Origin: Hymenobacter sp. H14-R3
GTDB lineage: Bacteria > Bacteroidota > Bacteroidia > Cytophagales > Hymenobacteraceae
Direction: 5' to 3'
DNA: 64,000 nucleotides
NCBI RefSeq assembly: GCF_030063445.1
Contig: NZ_JASITD010000006.1
Span: forward strand, 25,739-89,738
Each line of letters begins with the position of its first letter. Within the stretch, counting starts at the first letter, position 1. This document shows positions 1 to 9,223 of this stretch, one piece after another. Position numbers and translations under genes: made by a program. The notes below the pieces were generated by a model. It was not told the origin of the DNA. It was given only the letters and a program-made list of their open reading frames with translations, and did no database searches.

Positions 1-2
1 AT

Positions 3-506
3 GCCACGCTGCTGGAGCGGCTCAGCTTTTACCAGAATGCCTGCGGCGGCACGCCCGGTCCGCAAGACTGCTTTTTGGTGCTGCGCGGCCTCAAAACCCT
101 GCACCTGCGCATGCAGCGCCACTGCGAAAACGGCCGCGCCGTGGCCGAGTACCTGCGCCAGCACCCCAAGGTGGAGAAAGTGTATTGGCCCGGCTTCGAG
201 AGCCACCCCAACCACGCCGTGGCCGCCAAGCAAATGCGCGACTTCGGGGGCATGATTTCGTTCGTGCTCAAGGGCGATAAGCAGGAGGACGCCATTGCGG
301 TGCTCGAAAAATTCGAGCTCTTCACCCTGGCCGAAAGCCTGGGCGGCGTGGAAAGCCTGAGCGGCCACCCCGCCACCATGACGCACGCCAGCATTCCGGC
401 CGAGCAGCGCCGCAAGTCGGGCCTTTCGGACTCGCTCATTCGCCTGAGCGTGGGCATCGAGGATGCCGAGGATTTGATTGACGACCTGGCCCAAGCCATT
501 GGGTAG
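3..506 (+). CDS. Cystathionine gamma-synthase/lyase family PLP enzyme, C-terminal part
   Basis: This is the 3' end of a gene that begins before the window; the frame is open from base 3. The visible protein belongs to the Cys/Met metabolism PLP-dependent family, which forms or cleaves cystathionine in transsulfuration. Family signatures are NACGGTPGPQDCFLVLRGLK near the beginning (the segment after the PLP lysine, which lies outside the window), then ESLGGVESLSGHPATMTHAS, then the terminal RLSVGIEDAEDLIDDL. The PLP lysine itself cannot be checked. Synthase and lyase are not separable from this fragment, so no symbol is given. A hairpin terminator follows about 20 bases after the stop. Confidence 0.9.
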   Translation, partial: ATLLERLSFYQNACGGTPGPQDCFLVLRGLKTLHLRMQRHCENGRAVAEYLRQHPKVEKVYWPGFESHPNHAVAAKQMRDFGGMISFVLKGDKQEDAIAVLEKFELFTLAESLGGVESLSGHPATMTHASIPAEQRRKSGLSDSLIRLSVGIEDAEDLIDDLAQAIG

Positions 507-526
507 TAAGCAGTAGGCTACAGTTG

Positions 527-566
527 AAAGCGCTGGGTTGGCCGTTAGGCTGGCCCGGCGCTTTTG
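527..566 (+). terminator. Rho-independent terminator after the cystathionine enzyme gene
   Basis: An 11-bp stem (AAAGCGCTGGG at 527-537 with CCCGGCGCTTT at 554-564, one G-U pair) closes a 16-nt loop and ends in a short T run. Confidence 0.6.
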
Positions 567-630
567 CGTAAGCACTAAATAAATTATTATTGCCTTTGCT
601 GCTGGTAGCCAGCTCAGTAGCACTGTGGCG

Positions 631-804
631 ATGGTAGAAGTTTTGCCCGAAGGCAACTACTCGGAAGAGATGTTGCGCGACAAGAAGTTGGCCAGCACCC
701 TGTACCAGGCCCGGGAGGTGCACGCCACGGAAATGGCCCCGCCTAGCCTGCGCAAAATAAAGGTGCAAGTGACTTACGATGTGGTGTTTGAGATAAAGCC
801 CTGA
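631..804 (+). CDS. Orphan 57-residue reading frame, possible SIMPL-domain remnant
   Basis: A short open frame (stop-to-stop 583-804) lies in the 344-base gap between the cystathionine enzyme and the GDSL hydrolase. From ATG 631 it encodes 57 residues ending KIKVQVTYDVVFEIKP. That ending resembles the last beta strands of SIMPL/DUF541 periplasmic proteins, so this may be the 3' remnant of a lost gene. There is no signal peptide and no clear ribosome site. It could equally be a chance frame; the resemblance is by eye only. Confidence 0.25.
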   Translation: MVEVLPEGNYSEEMLRDKKLASTLYQAREVHATEMAPPSLRKIKVQVTYDVVFEIKP

Positions 805-850
805 CCTGCTCGGCAAGCTGGCCTGGCGGCGGCGGGCGTAGGTGCGCACC

Positions 851-1591
851 ATGCGTTTCAATCATTTTTTGCTAAGCTGCCTCGTCGTGCTGGCTACTTT
901 TGCCAGCTGGTTCTTCGCTAGCTCCGCCGCTGGTGGCCCGCGCCCGGGCGCACCGGCCCCGTCTGTTATGATGCCTACGCCTTCCATTGCCTACCTCGCC
1001 CTGGGCGACTCCTACACCATTGGCGAGGGGGCCGGCTACGCCGACCGCTGGCCAGTACAGCTGGCCGCTCTGGCCCGTGCCTACGGCCTGCAACTGGCTG
1101 ACCCCGAAGTAATTGCCAAGACCGGCTGGACCACCGCCGAGCTGCAGGAAGCTATTGCCGCCAGCGGCAACCACCGCCACGACTACGGCCTGGTTTCGCT
1201 GCTCGTGGGCGTCAACAACCAGTACCGCGGCCAAAGCCAGGCGCTGTATCGCGCCGAGTTTCGGCAGCTGCTGGCCACGGCCCAGGCCTACGCGGGCGGC
1301 CAGGCGGGCCGGGTAGTCGTGCTCAGCATCCCCGACTGGGGCCAGACGCCCTTCGCCGCCACCCAGGACCGCCCGCCCGCGCTGCTGGGCCACGAAATCG
1401 ACCAGTTTAACGCCGTGGCCCAGGCCGAGTGCCAGGCCGCCGGCGTGGCCTTCGTGGACATCACCGACCTCACCCGTGCCGCCGCGGGCGATGCCCACCA
1501 GTTTACCACCGATGGCCTGCACTACACGAGCCCGCACATGCGGCAGTGGGCGGCGCGGGCGCTGCCCGTGGTGCAGGGGTTGCTGCAATAA
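851..1591 (+). CDS. Exported SGNH/GDSL-family hydrolase
   Basis: The 246-residue protein is a serine esterase/lipase-type hydrolase of the SGNH fold. The N-terminus is a signal peptide or membrane anchor (residues 6-27). Block I is GDSYTIGEG at about residues 52-60, with nucleophile Ser54. A block III-like GVNNQYRG has Asn in place of the more usual GxND. Block V is DGLHYT near residue 221, supplying the Asp and His of the triad. ATG 851 is chosen; a GTG three codons upstream (842) is possible but leaves the signal peptide unchanged. Substrate is unknown. The metallo-hydrolase gene follows after 42 bases on the same strand. Confidence 0.85.
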   Translation: MRFNHFLLSCLVVLATFASWFFASSAAGGPRPGAPAPSVMMPTPSIAYLALGDSYTIGEGAGYADRWPVQLAALARAYGLQLADPEVIAKTGWTTAELQEAIAASGNHRHDYGLVSLLVGVNNQYRGQSQALYRAEFRQLLATAQAYAGGQAGRVVVLSIPDWGQTPFAATQDRPPALLGHEIDQFNAVAQAECQAAGVAFVDITDLTRAAAGDAHQFTTDGLHYTSPHMRQWAARALPVVQGLLQ

Positions 1592-1633
1592 AAAGCGTGG
1601 GGCTGCGTCTGCGGGGCTTTCCAGCTACTTGCT

Positions 1634-2623
1634 ATGTCACTTCAGCCCCGCCGCGTCGGCAACAAATACTACAACGTGCTGCCTACCAGCATAAGCCCGC
1701 CCTCGGGCTACGGGGCGCTGCTGCGGCGCTACCTTTTTGAGAAGGCTGAGCGCGAGCCCGCGCAGCCGCTGGGCCCGTTTCGGGCCGATGCGGCCGCGCT
1801 GGCGGCTGCCGTGCCGGCCACTGCCCTGCGCGCTACCTGGCTGGGCCACAGCACGGTACTGCTGGAACTGGATGGCCGCCGCTTCCTCACCGACCCGGTG
1901 TGGGCGGCGCGGGCCTCGCCCACGCAGCTGGTAGGGCCGAAGCGGTTTTTCGCGCCCCCGCTCGCCCTGGCCGATTTGCCGCCCCTCGACGGCGTTATCC
2001 TCTCGCACGACCACTACGACCACCTCGATGCGGCCACCATTCGGGTGCTGGCCCGGCGGGGCGAGCGGTTCTTTTGCCCGCTGGGCGTGGGCGCGCACCT
2101 GCGCCGCTGGGGCGTGGCGGCCCACCAGATTACGGAAGCCACGTGGGGTGATAAAATAGCATTAGCGCCTGATTTTGAATTAATTGCTACGCCCGCTCGC
2201 CATTATACCGGCCGGGGCCTGCTGGGCCGCGACCGCACGCTGTGGGCGTCGTGGGTACTGCGGGGGCCGCAGCACCGGGTGTTTTTCAGCGGCGACTCTG
2301 GGCCGTTCGACGAAGCCTTCCGGCAGATTGGGGCGGCGCACGGGCCGTTTGACCTGGTGCTAATGGAAATTGGCGAGGCCGACCCCGAATGGGCTGACAT
2401 TCACTTGGGCCCCGATAATGCGCTGGCGGCGCACCGCCTGCTGGGGGGTGGCCCGCTGCTGCCCATCCACTGGGGCACGTTTAACCTGGCGCTGCACGCC
2501 TGGCGGCAGCCAGTAGAGCGCCTGCTGGAAGCCGCCGGCCCCGAGGTGCCGCTGCTGCTGCCCGCCCCCGGCCAGCGCGTGGACGTGGCCGCTGGGGCAC
2601 TCAACTCGGGGTGGTGGAGATAA
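1634..2623 (+). CDS. MBL-fold metal-dependent hydrolase (NAPE-PLD/UlaG-like)
   Basis: A 329-residue metallo-beta-lactamase fold hydrolase. The metal motif HxHxDH is HDHYDH at residues 125-130, preceded by the family's TWLGHSTVLLEL segment near residue 70. Later ligand-bearing segments are PARHYTGRG, FFSGDSG and LLPIHWGTFNL. Length and these motifs match the group that includes N-acyl phosphatidylethanolamine phospholipase D-like and UlaG-like enzymes, but the substrate cannot be deduced. There is no signal peptide, so it is probably cytoplasmic. It may be co-transcribed with the GDSL hydrolase just upstream. Confidence 0.88.
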   Translation: MSLQPRRVGNKYYNVLPTSISPPSGYGALLRRYLFEKAEREPAQPLGPFRADAAALAAAVPATALRATWLGHSTVLLELDGRRFLTDPVWAARASPTQLVGPKRFFAPPLALADLPPLDGVILSHDHYDHLDAATIRVLARRGERFFCPLGVGAHLRRWGVAAHQITEATWGDKIALAPDFELIATPARHYTGRGLLGRDRTLWASWVLRGPQHRVFFSGDSGPFDEAFRQIGAAHGPFDLVLMEIGEADPEWADIHLGPDNALAAHRLLGGGPLLPIHWGTFNLALHAWRQPVERLLEAAGPEVPLLLPAPGQRVDVAAGALNSGWWR

Positions 2624-3003
2624 ATATTTTAGCTAATTTTTAAGCTGATTGATAGTGGGTTTAAGTGTTTGCCAGGTGAGGTAACCAACCCATTGTTCTG
2701 AACAAAATTCGGGCATCGCAGTTGGGGGTTCGTTGCGTTCGGCCACCAGTTTGGGGCTTGAGCCGGCCTTGTTTATGCGCCACCTTGTTGCCTGCTGTTT
2801 GTGTTGTTGCCGCCCGGCAGGCGGGGGTTGCTGTTGCGCCTAGGCTTTTAGGCCCGCCGCGGCGGGCCACTTTTCATCCTCTTTTTGCGGGTATTGCTCT
2901 AAAGCCAGTCGTGGGCTTTTCTGCCTCCTTATTGGCTTCGGCTAGTGGAAACTAACGTAATAATAGTTAAGTAGTTAAGATATACTGGGTGCGATTTTAT
3001 TTT
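2624..3003. other. Intergenic region upstream of the first TonB receptor
   Basis: 380 bases with no convincing gene. It contains a perfect 18-bp GC-rich palindrome at 2851-2868, which may act as a weak terminator or structured leader element, and an AT-rich stretch with GTTAAG repeated just before the receptor start. No promoter match is convincing. Confidence 0.5.
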
Positions 3004-5808
3004 ATGAAGAAGACCTTATTTACGCCCTTGTTTGTGGTAGCGGCCCTGGCGGCCCACGCGCAAACCATCACCGTAACGGGCCGCGTGCTGAGCGCCAGCG
3101 GCGAGGCGCAGCCCGGCGCCACGGTGCTGCAAAACGGCACCACCAACGGCACGGCGGCCAACGCCAACGGCGAGTTTTCGCTGGCCGTGCCCACGGGCGC
3201 CACGCTCACTATCTCGGCTATTGGCTACGCCACGCAGCAGGTGCCCCTGAATGGCCGCACGCGCCTCGACGTGCGCCTGGTGGCCTCGGCCACCGACCTC
3301 GGCGACGTGGTGGTAACCGGCTCGCGCGCCACTGAGGGCCGCTCGCGCATCCTCACCACGGCCCCCGTCGACGTGATTTCGGCCCGCGACATCAAGGCCT
3401 TTGCCCAAACCGACGTGAGCCAGGTGCTGAGCTTTCAGGCCCCCTCGTTTCAGTCGGCGCGCCAGACCATGGCCGATGGTACCGACCACATTGACCCGGC
3501 CAGCCTGCGCGGCCTGGGCCCCGACCAAGTGCTGGTGCTCGTGAACGGCAAGCGCCGCCACCAGCAGTCGCTGGTGAACATCAACGGCACGGTGGGCCGG
3601 GGCTCGGTGGGCACCGACCTGAACGTGATACCCACGGCCAGCATCAAGCGTATTGAGGTGCTGCGCGATGGCGCGGCGGCCCTCTACGGCTCCGACGCCA
3701 TTGCGGGCGTCATCAACATTCAGCTCAAAGACGACTCTACTGGCGTGAGCAGCAGCGCCTTGTATGGCCAAACGGTGGAAAGCGACGGCAAAACCGAGCA
3801 GGTCGATTTCAACGTCGGCATCGGCCTCCACGAGCGCGGCTTTCTCGATTTGAGCGGGCAGCTGCTCAACCGCGGCTATACCAACCGGGGCTTCGCCGAC
3901 CGCGCGCCACTCATTTACCTGGGTAACAACAGCGGCAACTTCCCCAACGGCCTCGACGAGGCCGGCCGCCGCGACCTCAAGGCCCAGGACGATGCCCTGG
4001 TAGCTAAGAATGGCTTCGACCGCAACGACTTGCGCGTGGGCCAGTCGGCGTCGCGCAACTTCGGGGGCTTCGTGAATGGGGGCTACCGGCTCGGGGCCGG
4101 CTACGAGGCCTACGTATCGGGCGGGGCCACCTACCGCACGGGCCAGGGCTCGGGCTTCAACCGCCTGCCCAACCAGGCTACGTCGAGCGACCTCACCATT
4201 TACCCCAACGGCTACCTGCCGTTCATCAACACTACCATTTACGACCAGTCGGCCATCGTGGGCCTGCGCAAAACCTACGGCGGCTTTGCCGTTGATTTGA
4301 GTAACACATTCGGCCGCAACGAGTTGCGCTACGATGTGAGCAACTCCATCAACGCCTCCATTCCGCAGCGCGTGGGTAGCCGCAACCCCACCGAGTTCTA
4401 CTCCGGCCGGCTGGCGTTTGCCCAAAACACCGTGAACCTCGGGGCCACGCGCCGCTTCACGGAGGTGGGGCCGCTGGCCACGCTCAACGTGGCATTTGGC
4501 GGCGAGTTTCGCTACGATAATTTCCTCATTGGCCGGGGCGAATATTCGTCGTACGCCTACCAAGGCCGCGTTATCGGCACCACGCCGGCCAACCCGGGGG
4601 CGCAGGTGTTTCCGGGCTACCAGCCGCAGGATGAGGTGAATAAATCGCGCACCAACGTGGCGGGCTACCTCGATTTGGAAAGCGACATCACCGAAAAGCT
4701 GCTGGTGCACGCTGCCGGCCGCGCCGAGCGCTACAGCGACTTTGGCGGCAACGTGAGCGGCCAGGCCGGCGCGCGCTACAGCATTACCGAGGGCGTGGCG
4801 CTACGCGGCTCCATCGGCAACGGTTTCCGGGCGCCCTCGCTGCAACAGCGCTACTTCACCAGCACGGCCACGCAGGTGGTGAGCGGCAGCGACCCGCGTC
4901 AGGTGCTCACCGCCAACAACGATAACGCGCTGGTACGCAACGCTATCGACAACGCCACGCAGCCCGGCTTCGGGGTTGGGGCGCTGAAGCAGGAGAAATC
5001 GACCAACTACAGCCTGGGCCTCACGGCGCGCTTCCTGCGCACGTTTACCCTTACGGCCGACCTCTACCAGGTGGATATCCGCGACCGCATTGTGCTTTCA
5101 TCGCAGTTCACGACCAGCAACCCCACGGTAGCCACCATCCTGCGCAACACGCCGGTGAGCGCCATCCAGTTCTTCGCCAATGCCGTGAACACCCGCACCC
5201 GGGGCATCGACATTGTGCTCAATGAGCGCCAGCGCCTGACCAACAAAAGCACCATCGGCTTCACGGCGGCCGCCAACTTCAACCAGACCACGGTGCGCAG
5301 CTTCAACAGCTCGTCGAGCACCATTAATAACGACCCGACCCCCGGCACGGCCAGCCTGCAAAACACGCTCTTCAACCGCCAGCAGCGCGTGCGCCTCGAA
5401 AGCGGCAACCCACGCAGCAAAATCGTGCTCTCGGCCAATTATACCTACGGCATCTTCGGCATTGAGGCCCGCAGCGTGCGCTTTGGCGAAATACAAACGG
5501 CCGACGCCGACCCCGCCCGCGCCGCCCTCGACCAGACCTACTCGGCCAAGTGGATTAGCGACCTCACCGTTAATGCGCAGCTAACCAAGCAGATAAACCT
5601 GGCCATCGGGGCCAGCAACATCTTCAACGTGTACCCCGACAAGGTGGCCATCAGCCCCCGCAACGACCCCAACAACTTCTCGGCCGACCCCAACCTGAGC
5701 TACGCCTCCAACCAGGACAACTCCAACCGCGGCCGCTACCTCTACAACGCCAACCAGTTTGGCTTCAACGGAGCCTACTACTTCGCCCGCTTCAACGTAA
5801 ACTTTTAG
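3004..5808 (+). CDS. TonB-dependent outer-membrane receptor, copy 1
   Basis: A 934-residue TonB-dependent receptor. In order: a signal peptide (MKKTLFTPLFVVAALAAHAQ), a carboxypeptidase-regulatory-like beta-sandwich domain (about residues 22-100), a plug domain (about 105-245, with VLVLVNGKRR, RIEVLRDGAAALYGSDA and GVINIQLKD), then a 22-strand-type barrel ending in an aromatic residue (FARFNVNF). ATG 3004 is chosen because the paralogue downstream starts at the same point; a GTG at 2989 would only add five residues. There is no SusD partner, so this is not a classical SusCD pair. The ligand is unknown. A terminator follows the stop. Confidence 0.93.
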   Translation: MKKTLFTPLFVVAALAAHAQTITVTGRVLSASGEAQPGATVLQNGTTNGTAANANGEFSLAVPTGATLTISAIGYATQQVPLNGRTRLDVRLVASATDLGDVVVTGSRATEGRSRILTTAPVDVISARDIKAFAQTDVSQVLSFQAPSFQSARQTMADGTDHIDPASLRGLGPDQVLVLVNGKRRHQQSLVNINGTVGRGSVGTDLNVIPTASIKRIEVLRDGAAALYGSDAIAGVINIQLKDDSTGVSSSALYGQTVESDGKTEQVDFNVGIGLHERGFLDLSGQLLNRGYTNRGFADRAPLIYLGNNSGNFPNGLDEAGRRDLKAQDDALVAKNGFDRNDLRVGQSASRNFGGFVNGGYRLGAGYEAYVSGGATYRTGQGSGFNRLPNQATSSDLTIYPNGYLPFINTTIYDQSAIVGLRKTYGGFAVDLSNTFGRNELRYDVSNSINASIPQRVGSRNPTEFYSGRLAFAQNTVNLGATRRFTEVGPLATLNVAFGGEFRYDNFLIGRGEYSSYAYQGRVIGTTPANPGAQVFPGYQPQDEVNKSRTNVAGYLDLESDITEKLLVHAAGRAERYSDFGGNVSGQAGARYSITEGVALRGSIGNGFRAPSLQQRYFTSTATQVVSGSDPRQVLTANNDNALVRNAIDNATQPGFGVGALKQEKSTNYSLGLTARFLRTFTLTADLYQVDIRDRIVLSSQFTTSNPTVATILRNTPVSAIQFFANAVNTRTRGIDIVLNERQRLTNKSTIGFTAAANFNQTTVRSFNSSSSTINNDPTPGTASLQNTLFNRQQRVRLESGNPRSKIVLSANYTYGIFGIEARSVRFGEIQTADADPARAALDQTYSAKWISDLTVNAQLTKQINLAIGASNIFNVYPDKVAISPRNDPNNFSADPNLSYASNQDNSNRGRYLYNANQFGFNGAYYFARFNVNF

Positions 5809-5830
5809 CAGGCAATAAGTTGTGATAAGT

Positions 5831-5867
5831 AAAAAGCCCGTTCTGGATTAGCAGAGCGGGCTTTTTT
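5831..5867 (+). terminator. Terminator after TonB receptor copy 1
   Basis: A 10-bp stem (5835-5844 with 5853-5862, one G-U pair) is flanked by an A run on the left and a T run on the right. Confidence 0.85.
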
Positions 5868-5895
5868 GGGCTCGTAACTGTGCGCTGCCGACTTA

Positions 5896-5939
5896 GCTGT
5901 TACGCGGATGGCACGGGGCCGCGCCATCCGCGTAACAGC
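5896..5939. repeat. Perfect 17-bp inverted repeat between the TonB receptors
   Basis: Arms 5896-5912 and 5923-5939 are exact reverse complements, starting GCTGTTACGCGGATGGC, with a 10-nt loop. It lies just past the terminator and has no T run of its own, so it looks like a dispersed palindromic element rather than a second terminator. The remaining bases to 6193 hold no gene. Confidence 0.8.
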
Positions 5940-6193
5940 ACCTTTTATAAGGCGTGGGTAAAAGTTAGTCTCATACTCCGAAGGGGGTATTTTTTTGGCC
6001 CTGCTCAGCAGTTTGCTGGCGTGTTTCCTGCCAAATGCCCTTTGCTTTCCTTGCATGATGCTGAATTAACTACCTGAAAAGTATAAAATGGGGTTGACGT
6101 GAAAAGAATTGCCTAAAAGCTTGTGGCTATGAAGTTGCGGTGTAATTTGCTCGTGTCAACAGGCAAGCAATTACTTTTTAATCAGCTTTTTAC

Positions 6194-9097
6194 ATGAAAA
6201 AATATTTACTTACGCCCCTGTTCGTAGTGGCCGCGCTGGCGGCCCACGCCCAGACCATCACCGTAACTGGCCGCGTGCTGAGCGCCAGCGGCGAGGCGCA
6301 GCCCGGGGCCACGGTGCTGCAAAGCGGCACCACCAACGGCACCACGGCCGATGCCGCCGGCCGGTTTTCGCTGGCGGTGCCTGGCACGGCCACGCTCACC
6401 TTTTCGGCCATTGGCTACACCACCCAGCAGGTACCAGTGAACGGCCGCAAAACCCTCGACGTGCGCCTGGTGGCCTCGGCCACCGACCTGGGCGATGTAG
6501 TAGTAACGGGCTCGCGCGCCACCGTGGGCCGCTCCAACGTGCTCACCACCGCGCCGGTCGATGTGATTTCGGCGCGCGAAATCAAGGCTTTCGCGCAAAC
6601 CGATGTGAGCCAGGTGCTTACCTACGCCGCGCCGTCGTTTCAGTCGTCGCGCCAGTCTATCTCGGATGGTACCGACTTCCTGGACCCGGCCAGCTTGCGC
6701 GGCCTGGGCCCCGACCAGGTGCTGGTGCTCGTGAACGGCAAGCGCCGCTACAGCCAATCGCTGGTGAACATCAACGGCACCATTGGGCGCGGCTCAGTGG
6801 GCACCGACCTCAACACGATTCCGACGGCCAGTATCAAGCGCATTGAGGTGCTGCGCGATGGCGCGGCGGCCCTCTACGGCTCCGACGCCATTGCGGGCGT
6901 TATCAACATTCAGCTCAAGGACGACACCACCCACACCAGCATCAGCAGCCTGTATGGCCAAACCACCCAGAGCGACGGCAAAACCGAGCAGGTCGATTTC
7001 AGCACCGGCATCAACCTCAACAAGCGCGGCTTCCTCGATTTGAGCGGCCAGTTTTTGAACCGCAGCTACACCAACCGCTCATTTGAGGATACCGCTCCGC
7101 TCATTTACTCGGGCAACAATGGCGGCAACTACCCCACCAAAGCCAACCCGGCTTTTAACCCAGCCCTGCCGGTTTCGACCAGCAACCCGACCGGCTTGCC
7201 ATCGACTGAGGCCGAGCGCCGCGACCTGAAAGCGCAGGACGATGCGCAAGTGGCCAAAAACGGCTTCGACCGCCGCGATATTCGGGTGGGCCAGTCCGAC
7301 TCGCGCAACTTCGGGGCGATGTTCAACGGGGCCTACCGCGTGGGTATGGGCTACGAAGTGTACTTCTTCGGCGGGGCCTCGTACCGCACGGGCCGCGGGC
7401 CAGGCTTCAACCGCCTACCCAACCAGCCTACCCAGAGCGACGTCAGCTTGTTCCCAAACGGCTTTTTGCCGTTCATCAACACCGTTATCAACGACCACTC
7501 GGGCACCTTGGGCGTGCGCAAGGAGCTAGGGGGCTTTGCCCTGGACCTGAGCAATACCTTTGGGCGTAACAACCTGGCTTTCACCGTTGATGGCTCCATA
7601 AACGCCTCCCTACTGCAAGGGGCGGGTATTGTAAATCCCACTAGCTTCTATGCTGGCCGCTTGGCCTTTATGCAGAATACGACCAACCTGGGCGTGTCGC
7701 GGCGCTACACTGAGGTGGGGCCGCTGGCTACGCTTAACGTGGCCGCTGGGGGCGAATTCAGGGTCGATAACTACCTTATTGGGGCGGGCGAGTACGCTTC
7801 CTACGTAACGGGCAGCCGCCTGCCTATCGTAGTCGATGGCTTCGACAAAAATGGCAAACCGGCAACTGCCTTGCCCGTGGCCGGCGCGCAGGTGTTTCCG
7901 GGCTATTTGCCTCAGAATGAGGTCAATAAATCGCGCACCAACGTGGCGGGCTACCTCGACTTGGAAAGCGACATCACCGAAAAGCTGCTCGTGCACTTGG
8001 CGGGCCGCGCCGAAAACTACAGCGACTTTGGTGGCAACGTAAGCGGCCAGGCGGGCGGGCGCTACAGCATTATCGAGGGGCTGGCGCTGCGCGGCTCCAT
8101 TGGTAGCGGCTTCCGGGCGCCCTCGCTGCAACAGCGCTATTTCAATAACAACAGCACGCAGTTCGCCAGCGGCGCCCTCCAGCAGGTGCTTACCGTAAAT
8201 AACGACAACCCGATAGTGCGTAATGGCTATACTGCAGGGGCCGCCGGCCAGCAGGGTTTTGGCGTAGAGCCGCTCAAGCAGGAGAAGTCGCGCAACTATG
8301 GGGTGGGCCTCACGGCTACCGTGGCCCGCCAGCTTACACTCACGGTCGATGCGTACCAAATTGACATCCGCGACCGCATCGTGCTCTCGTCGGCCTTCAC
8401 GCGGGGCAACCCCATCGTAAGTGAAATTCTGGGTGCGCGCCAGGTGAGCCAGGTGCAGTTCTTCGCCAACGCTGTGAACACCACCACCAAAGGCCTCGAC
8501 GTGGTAGCCAACGAGCGCATTGCGCTGGGTGCCAACAGCCGCCTGCTGCTAACCGCCGCCGCCAACTTCAACAGCACGGAGGTAACGAGCTTCAACTCCT
8601 CGTCTTCGACCATTAACAACGACAAAACGCCCGGCGTAGACAACCTGCAAAACCGTCTCTTCGACCGCTCGCAGCGCACCCGCCTGGAGCGCGGCAACCC
8701 ACGCAGCAAAATCAACTTGGCCGCCGCCTACAACGTGGGCAAGTTTGGCATTGAGGCCCGCTCGGTGCGCTTTGGGGAGATTCAGACCGCCGACGCCCTA
8801 CCCACCCGCGCCAACCTCGACCAGACGTTCTCGGCCAAGTGGATTACCGACCTCACTGTAAACGTGCAGATTGTTAAGCAGTTGAATGTAGTGCTGGGTG
8901 TTAACAACCTGTTCAATGTGTACCCCGACAAAATCTACGTGGACCCGCGCAACAACGCAAACAACTTCTCGGCTGACCCTGCCACGAGCTACAACTCCTC
9001 GCTGGACAACTCCAACCGCGGCCGCTTCCTGTACAGCGCCAACCAGTTTGGCTTCAACGGAGCCTACTACTTCGGCCGACTGAATATCACGCTGTAA
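6194..9097 (+). CDS. TonB-dependent outer-membrane receptor, copy 2
   Basis: A 967-residue paralogue of the receptor just upstream, with the same layout: signal peptide (MKKYLLTPLFVVAALAAHAQ), regulatory-like beta-sandwich domain, plug, and barrel ending FGRLNITL. The first 300 residues are nearly identical in protein and very close in DNA to copy 1. Differences cluster in barrel loops, including an insertion of about 25 residues near residue 320 (rich in N, P, T) and a longer loop near residue 540. This pattern fits duplication followed by divergence of ligand-facing loops. A bidirectional terminator follows. Substrate unknown. Confidence 0.93.
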   Translation: MKKYLLTPLFVVAALAAHAQTITVTGRVLSASGEAQPGATVLQSGTTNGTTADAAGRFSLAVPGTATLTFSAIGYTTQQVPVNGRKTLDVRLVASATDLGDVVVTGSRATVGRSNVLTTAPVDVISAREIKAFAQTDVSQVLTYAAPSFQSSRQSISDGTDFLDPASLRGLGPDQVLVLVNGKRRYSQSLVNINGTIGRGSVGTDLNTIPTASIKRIEVLRDGAAALYGSDAIAGVINIQLKDDTTHTSISSLYGQTTQSDGKTEQVDFSTGINLNKRGFLDLSGQFLNRSYTNRSFEDTAPLIYSGNNGGNYPTKANPAFNPALPVSTSNPTGLPSTEAERRDLKAQDDAQVAKNGFDRRDIRVGQSDSRNFGAMFNGAYRVGMGYEVYFFGGASYRTGRGPGFNRLPNQPTQSDVSLFPNGFLPFINTVINDHSGTLGVRKELGGFALDLSNTFGRNNLAFTVDGSINASLLQGAGIVNPTSFYAGRLAFMQNTTNLGVSRRYTEVGPLATLNVAAGGEFRVDNYLIGAGEYASYVTGSRLPIVVDGFDKNGKPATALPVAGAQVFPGYLPQNEVNKSRTNVAGYLDLESDITEKLLVHLAGRAENYSDFGGNVSGQAGGRYSIIEGLALRGSIGSGFRAPSLQQRYFNNNSTQFASGALQQVLTVNNDNPIVRNGYTAGAAGQQGFGVEPLKQEKSRNYGVGLTATVARQLTLTVDAYQIDIRDRIVLSSAFTRGNPIVSEILGARQVSQVQFFANAVNTTTKGLDVVANERIALGANSRLLLTAAANFNSTEVTSFNSSSSTINNDKTPGVDNLQNRLFDRSQRTRLERGNPRSKINLAAAYNVGKFGIEARSVRFGEIQTADALPTRANLDQTFSAKWITDLTVNVQIVKQLNVVLGVNNLFNVYPDKIYVDPRNNANNFSADPATSYNSSLDNSNRGRFLYSANQFGFNGAYYFGRLNITL

Positions 9098-9170
9098 GTA
9101 GTTGTCGGGTAGTATGTTATAAGTAAGGATTACGCTCGCAATAACAAACGTTTTGAGTAAGCCGCACATA

Positions 9171-9207
9171 AAAAAGACCCGCGCTGCTAGCAGTGTGGGT
9201 CTCTTTT
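9171..9207. terminator. Bidirectional terminator between TonB copy 2 and the convergent pseudogene
   Basis: A 12-bp stem (9175-9186 with 9191-9202, two G-U pairs) has a 4-nt loop, an A run on the left and a T run on the right, so it can serve both convergent genes. Confidence 0.8.
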
Positions 9208-9223
9208 ATGCACAAAAGCGGCC

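Noticed and set aside
872..1588. Antisense open frame over the GDSL hydrolase gene
   Set aside because: It mirrors a gene with clear catalytic motifs and shows no features of its own.
2722..2955. 77-residue frame before the TonB receptor
   Set aside because: Composition is Cys/Val/Arg-rich without a signal peptide or family, and it overlaps a GC palindrome.
3016..4710. 564-residue open frame antisense to the first TonB receptor
   Set aside because: It is a GC-rich antisense shadow of a certain gene, with no domain, signal or ribosome site.
3004..9097. SusC/SusD polysaccharide utilisation locus
   Set aside because: There is no SusD gene and no glycoside hydrolase nearby; the receptors are plain TonB-dependent receptors.
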